Source: JARRNO01 sp037384885 (GTDB lineage Bacteria > Acidobacteriota > UBA4820 > DSQY01). From it: 14,670 nt of DNA. Every line of letters starts with the position of its first letter. Within the stretch, counting starts at the first letter, position 1. Positions 12,269 to 14,670 of this stretch are shown here, piece by piece. The notes under the pieces are model-generated. The model searched no databases and had not been told where the DNA came from. It saw only the letters and a list, made by a program, of their open reading frames with translations. The translations under genes were made by a program, and so were the position numbers. The DNA is taken from positions 1 to 14,670 of the forward strand of contig JARRNO010000039.1 in the NCBI GenBank assembly GCA_037384885.1, in the 5' to 3' direction.

Positions 12269-14586
12269 ACCGCCTGACCCTGTCTCCTTCTTACCTGATC
12301 AGCAACGGCACCAACCATTACGGGGCAGCCGGCACGGCCGTCTATTTCGCCCACACGCTCACCAACGCCGGCCCGCAGGCGGACACTTTCGACTTTTACG
12401 CGGCCGGGTACGCGCCCGTGAGCAGCGCCGGCTACACCGTCACGATTTACAGCGACCCGAACGGAGACGGTAATCCCGCGGATGGCACCGTGATCACCCA
12501 TACGCCTCCCGTCACCGCCAACGGCGGCGTCTTCCACTTCGTGGTCGAGATCGACGTTCCCGCCGCCGTGGCTCCGCCAGCCACCGACAGCACGCAGATC
12601 ACTGCGGTGCGGTGCACGGACTCTTCCTGCTCGGGATCCGACACTTCGGTAGCGGCTTCGGTGACGGACGAGACTAAAGTCGCCTACATCATTCCCTTCC
12701 AGGACAGCTTGTACAGCATTCAGGGAAGTCTTTTCGCTCCATGCTCGACCGTCTACCCCGAGGGGGTCAACCTTGTACCGGACCAGTACAACCGGTACGA
12801 GCTGGTTTACAAGACGCCTTCGGGCGCCACGGCTGCGACCCGGGTTCTGCAGGATGACAACACGGGAACGCTCAGGGACAGTTTCACCTTCCCGGCAACC
12901 GCGGCGCAGGGGAAGTGGACCATCACGTTAATGGACACCATCACCTCTCCAGCCACCCAGCTCGATTCTGCGACGGTCACATTGGAGCGGAACACGTCGA
13001 TCTCGGCCGTTCCGGCTCCTCTCGGGCACCCGGCTTCGGGTGCGCCCCTCGTGGCAGCCGTCTCCCTGGTCAATGGAAATTCCGGAGCACCGCTGACAAA
13101 CACGCGGGTCAACTACCTGGTTCTCGATCCATCTGGCACGGAGTATCTCCAGTCGACCGGGACCTTCACAACTTACACCGGAGGCCTTACCGCCTCTCAC
13201 GGCACTTTCGACGTTGCACAGCAAACCAGCGGGGCCGACACGCTGTCCATCCCCTCGGTGACCTATCCTTCCTACGGAATTTACACCCTTTGCGCCATCT
13301 GGGAAGCCGAGTGCGGCTCCGACAACAATCCGGCCGACGACCTGGCCTCCCAGTGCCTGAACATCTATGTGGTGACCTGGGCGTCTTACAGCGATTCGGG
13401 CCACACGGCGCCGTCTTCCAGTTTCGAGGTCCCCGCCGCGGTCTACCTGGACGGCGCAGGCTTCGGCGCCTCCATGCCTTACGTGGAGGCGGTCTATGGT
13501 CCCGGCGGTACTCTCATAACCACGAAGGCTTTGACTTCCGGAAGCAACCAGCATCTCTCGGATTCGCTGGCTTCGACTACCTTGGCGGGAATCGGCACTT
13601 ATCACGCCGTGGTCTACCCGCCCTCTGCGACGCCGCCCGCCGTATACACACCTTCCGATCCCCATATCATTGCAGAGACGGCTTTCGGCGTCACCCTTTC
13701 CCCACCCGCACTCCAGGGACCGGCTTCAGCGGGCGATACGCGTGTCTCCGGCACCTCCACCAAACCTGCGGGCACCCCTGTGACGCTCTATCTCAACGGA
13801 ACGGCTGTGGGAACCGGCACGGTTCAGTCGGGAGGCGGTTTCACCATCACTTCGGACACCCCCTTCAGCCAGGGCAACGTTCTGACGGCAAAGCAGACCG
13901 TGAGCGGTGTTCAGTCAAGCCCTTCCAACAGCCTGACCGTAGCCGCCGATACCTTCGCTTTTTCAACTCCCGCGACGAATACGCTTCTCAACCGCGTGGC
14001 CGATCGTAACCTTCAAGCACCGGGATACCAGACCTACATCAGCGGGACGGGAAAACCCGGAGCGTCCGTAACCGTTACTGACGGGGCGGGAAACCTTCTA
14101 GGGAACGCCGTGGTGCAGTCTGACGGGACCTGGGCCGTAACCGTCACTTTAACCGTCGGAAACAGCTACAGTTTCACCGTCACCCAGTCGGATGCGGCGG
14201 GGAATACGCGCACCGCCACCCACACCGGCATTTCTTTCGACCCGCGGCCCAATTTGCTGAGGAGCGACGCCATCTCCACTCTGGCGCCCACCACTCCCAC
14301 CTTGTCCTCCATCCTGACCACCCATTCGCCTTCCCTGCTTATCTGGGGGCCCAACGGCGTAGCCGACCGCGGGGAGGGCGCGCTCCTGAATGGGAACGGA
14401 TCGTCGGACGATGACGACTTCTACATAGCGTCCATCGATTCGGGCCTTCTCGACCCCGACGTACCGGTGGCCTCGGACACGAACCGGCCGCTGGTCTTCT
14501 ACCAGCTCGATACACCGGGAAATACGCTCCGTCTCACCAAGGTCAAGGACTCGAGCGGGAACATCCGGATCAAAATCAGCTACTGA
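12265..14586 (+). CDS. Exoprotein fragment 3: tandem extracellular Ig-like domains
   Basis: 773 codons, the largest piece. Residues 1-140 are a third DUF11-like unit (LTLSPSY, AGTAVYFAHTLTNAGPQADTFDF). Residues about 141-240 are a beta-rich region with a WTITLMD strand, and 241-370 look CARDB-like, ending in a Cys-containing segment (TLCAIWEAECGSDNN, SQCLNIYVV). A further beta-rich unit spans 371-475, followed by two Ig-like domains at 476-560 and 563-658; the latter (ISGTGKPGASVTVTDGAG, SDGTWAVTV) is a good bacterial Ig (Big_6-type) match. The Asp-rich C-terminus (SSDDDDFYIAS) is unrecognised. The ATG overlaps the fragment 2 TGA as ATGA, which could allow re-initiation, but the product would lack a signal peptide, so it is more likely part of a broken gene. 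Confidence 0.6.
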   Translation: MNRLTLSPSYLISNGTNHYGAAGTAVYFAHTLTNAGPQADTFDFYAAGYAPVSSAGYTVTIYSDPNGDGNPADGTVITHTPPVTANGGVFHFVVEIDVPAAVAPPATDSTQITAVRCTDSSCSGSDTSVAASVTDETKVAYIIPFQDSLYSIQGSLFAPCSTVYPEGVNLVPDQYNRYELVYKTPSGATAATRVLQDDNTGTLRDSFTFPATAAQGKWTITLMDTITSPATQLDSATVTLERNTSISAVPAPLGHPASGAPLVAAVSLVNGNSGAPLTNTRVNYLVLDPSGTEYLQSTGTFTTYTGGLTASHGTFDVAQQTSGADTLSIPSVTYPSYGIYTLCAIWEAECGSDNNPADDLASQCLNIYVVTWASYSDSGHTAPSSSFEVPAAVYLDGAGFGASMPYVEAVYGPGGTLITTKALTSGSNQHLSDSLASTTLAGIGTYHAVVYPPSATPPAVYTPSDPHIIAETAFGVTLSPPALQGPASAGDTRVSGTSTKPAGTPVTLYLNGTAVGTGTVQSGGGFTITSDTPFSQGNVLTAKQTVSGVQSSPSNSLTVAADTFAFSTPATNTLLNRVADRNLQAPGYQTYISGTGKPGASVTVTDGAGNLLGNAVVQSDGTWAVTVTLTVGNSYSFTVTQSDAAGNTRTATHTGISFDPRPNLLRSDAISTLAPTTPTLSSILTTHSPSLLIWGPNGVADRGEGALLNGNGSSDDDDFYIASIDSGLLDPDVPVASDTNRPLVFYQLDTPGNTLRLTKVKDSSGNIRIKISY

Positions 14587-14670
14587 GTGGTTGACGATGT
14601 TCGCGGCCTGGCCCGCCCTCCGGACCGAAGCCTTTCCGCCAGAGGCGGCGTGGCGTAGAGCACGTGGTTG

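Larger units (their letters stand above)
10940..14586 (+). pseudogene. Large secreted multi-domain beta-sandwich protein, disrupted by a stop and a frameshift
   Basis: Three open frames join into one ancestral gene of about 1215 codons. The first two share a frame and are split by a TAA (11210-11212); the second and third differ by one base at about 12242-12247. The length 10940-14586 is one short of a multiple of three, as expected for a net loss of one base modulo three. The start ATG at 10940 has a weak GTGAGAG as RBS; the residues MRKFWIKAVETALILIVPAVTIFAG form a signal peptide likely cut after Ala24. Gene order, the shared frame across the TAA, and repeat similarity across the frameshift all support a single gene. 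The body is Ser/Thr/Gly-rich, with DUF11-like, CARDB-like and Ig-like units and no visible enzyme motif, cell-wall anchor or membrane segment. The rest of the frame is clean over 3.6 kb, so decay is recent or one or both lesions are assembly errors. Function is unknown; surface or matrix protein is my guess. Confidence 0.7.

Noticed and set aside
14636..14648. CCGCC-AGA-GGCGG hairpin after the exoprotein
   Set aside because: Only 5 bp and no following T-run; not enough for a terminator call.
14580..14669. Possible C-terminal end of a convergent minus-strand gene, stop at 14582-14580
   Set aside because: The 29 readable codons resemble a gene tail, but there is no motif, and a plus-strand frame from 14597 is also open to the edge; the window ends too soon to choose.
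1..14670. Mobile element, CRISPR, tRNA/rRNA, riboswitch or defence system
   Set aside because: I looked for terminal repeats, transposase or integrase motifs, spaced direct repeats and cloverleaf-like segments and found none; the only tandem repeat is the 8-bp array at 9136-9183.

Overview
The window reads as GC-rich chromosomal DNA from a Gram-negative, probably anaerobic bacterium. My best guess is a deltaproteobacterium (Desulfobacterota), for example a fatty-acid-oxidising sulfate reducer or syntroph. The pointers are a three-gene beta-oxidation operon under a divergent TetR-type regulator, two near-perfect sigma-54 promoters, a membrane-anchored GcvH-like protein and a PurF with Fe-S cysteines. 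This placement is inference from gene content, not from a marker gene. I see no rRNA, tRNA, CRISPR array, transposase or phage gene.

Layout: (1) 1-307, minus: start of a membrane-anchored glycine-cleavage-H-like protein running off the left edge, with a sigma-54 promoter about 100 nt upstream. (2) 745-1362, plus: a small HhH-GPD DNA glycosylase of the 3-methyladenine (AlkA) type. (3) 1390-7077, minus: a beta-oxidation operon transcribed thiolase, then fused enoyl-CoA hydratase/3-hydroxyacyl-CoA dehydrogenase, then acyl-CoA dehydrogenase, then a small TPR protein. The three enzymes are separated by single bases and together cover all four reactions of the cycle. Acyl-CoA ligase and ETF are not in the window. 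(4) 7223-7807, plus: the divergent TetR regulator, with back-to-back promoters and a 14-bp palindrome between promoter and RBS. (5) 7981-9021, plus: a GAF-domain protein and an S26-type (Ser/His) signal-peptidase-like protein, in the same reading frame and separated only by a TAG and 15 nt. (6) 9022-9336: a gene-free stretch with six tandem 8-bp repeats and a GC-rich hairpin overlapping a candidate promoter. (7) 9337-10704, plus: purF, whose promoter position and missing RBS suggest a leaderless mRNA. (8) 10867-14586, plus: a perfect sigma-54 promoter followed by a large secreted multi-domain beta-sandwich protein (about 1215 residues if intact), broken by one in-frame stop and one frameshift.

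The clearest functional unit is the fad operon with its regulator. The less explained parts are the sigma-54 elements: one drives a lipoyl-carrier-like membrane protein and one drives a decaying exoprotein gene. A dyad at enhancer distance upstream of the second is a candidate activator site. I did not find a convincing wholly new system. The best leads are the sigma-54/exoprotein locus, the leaderless purF with its promoter-embedded hairpin, and the in-frame GAF/S26 pair.
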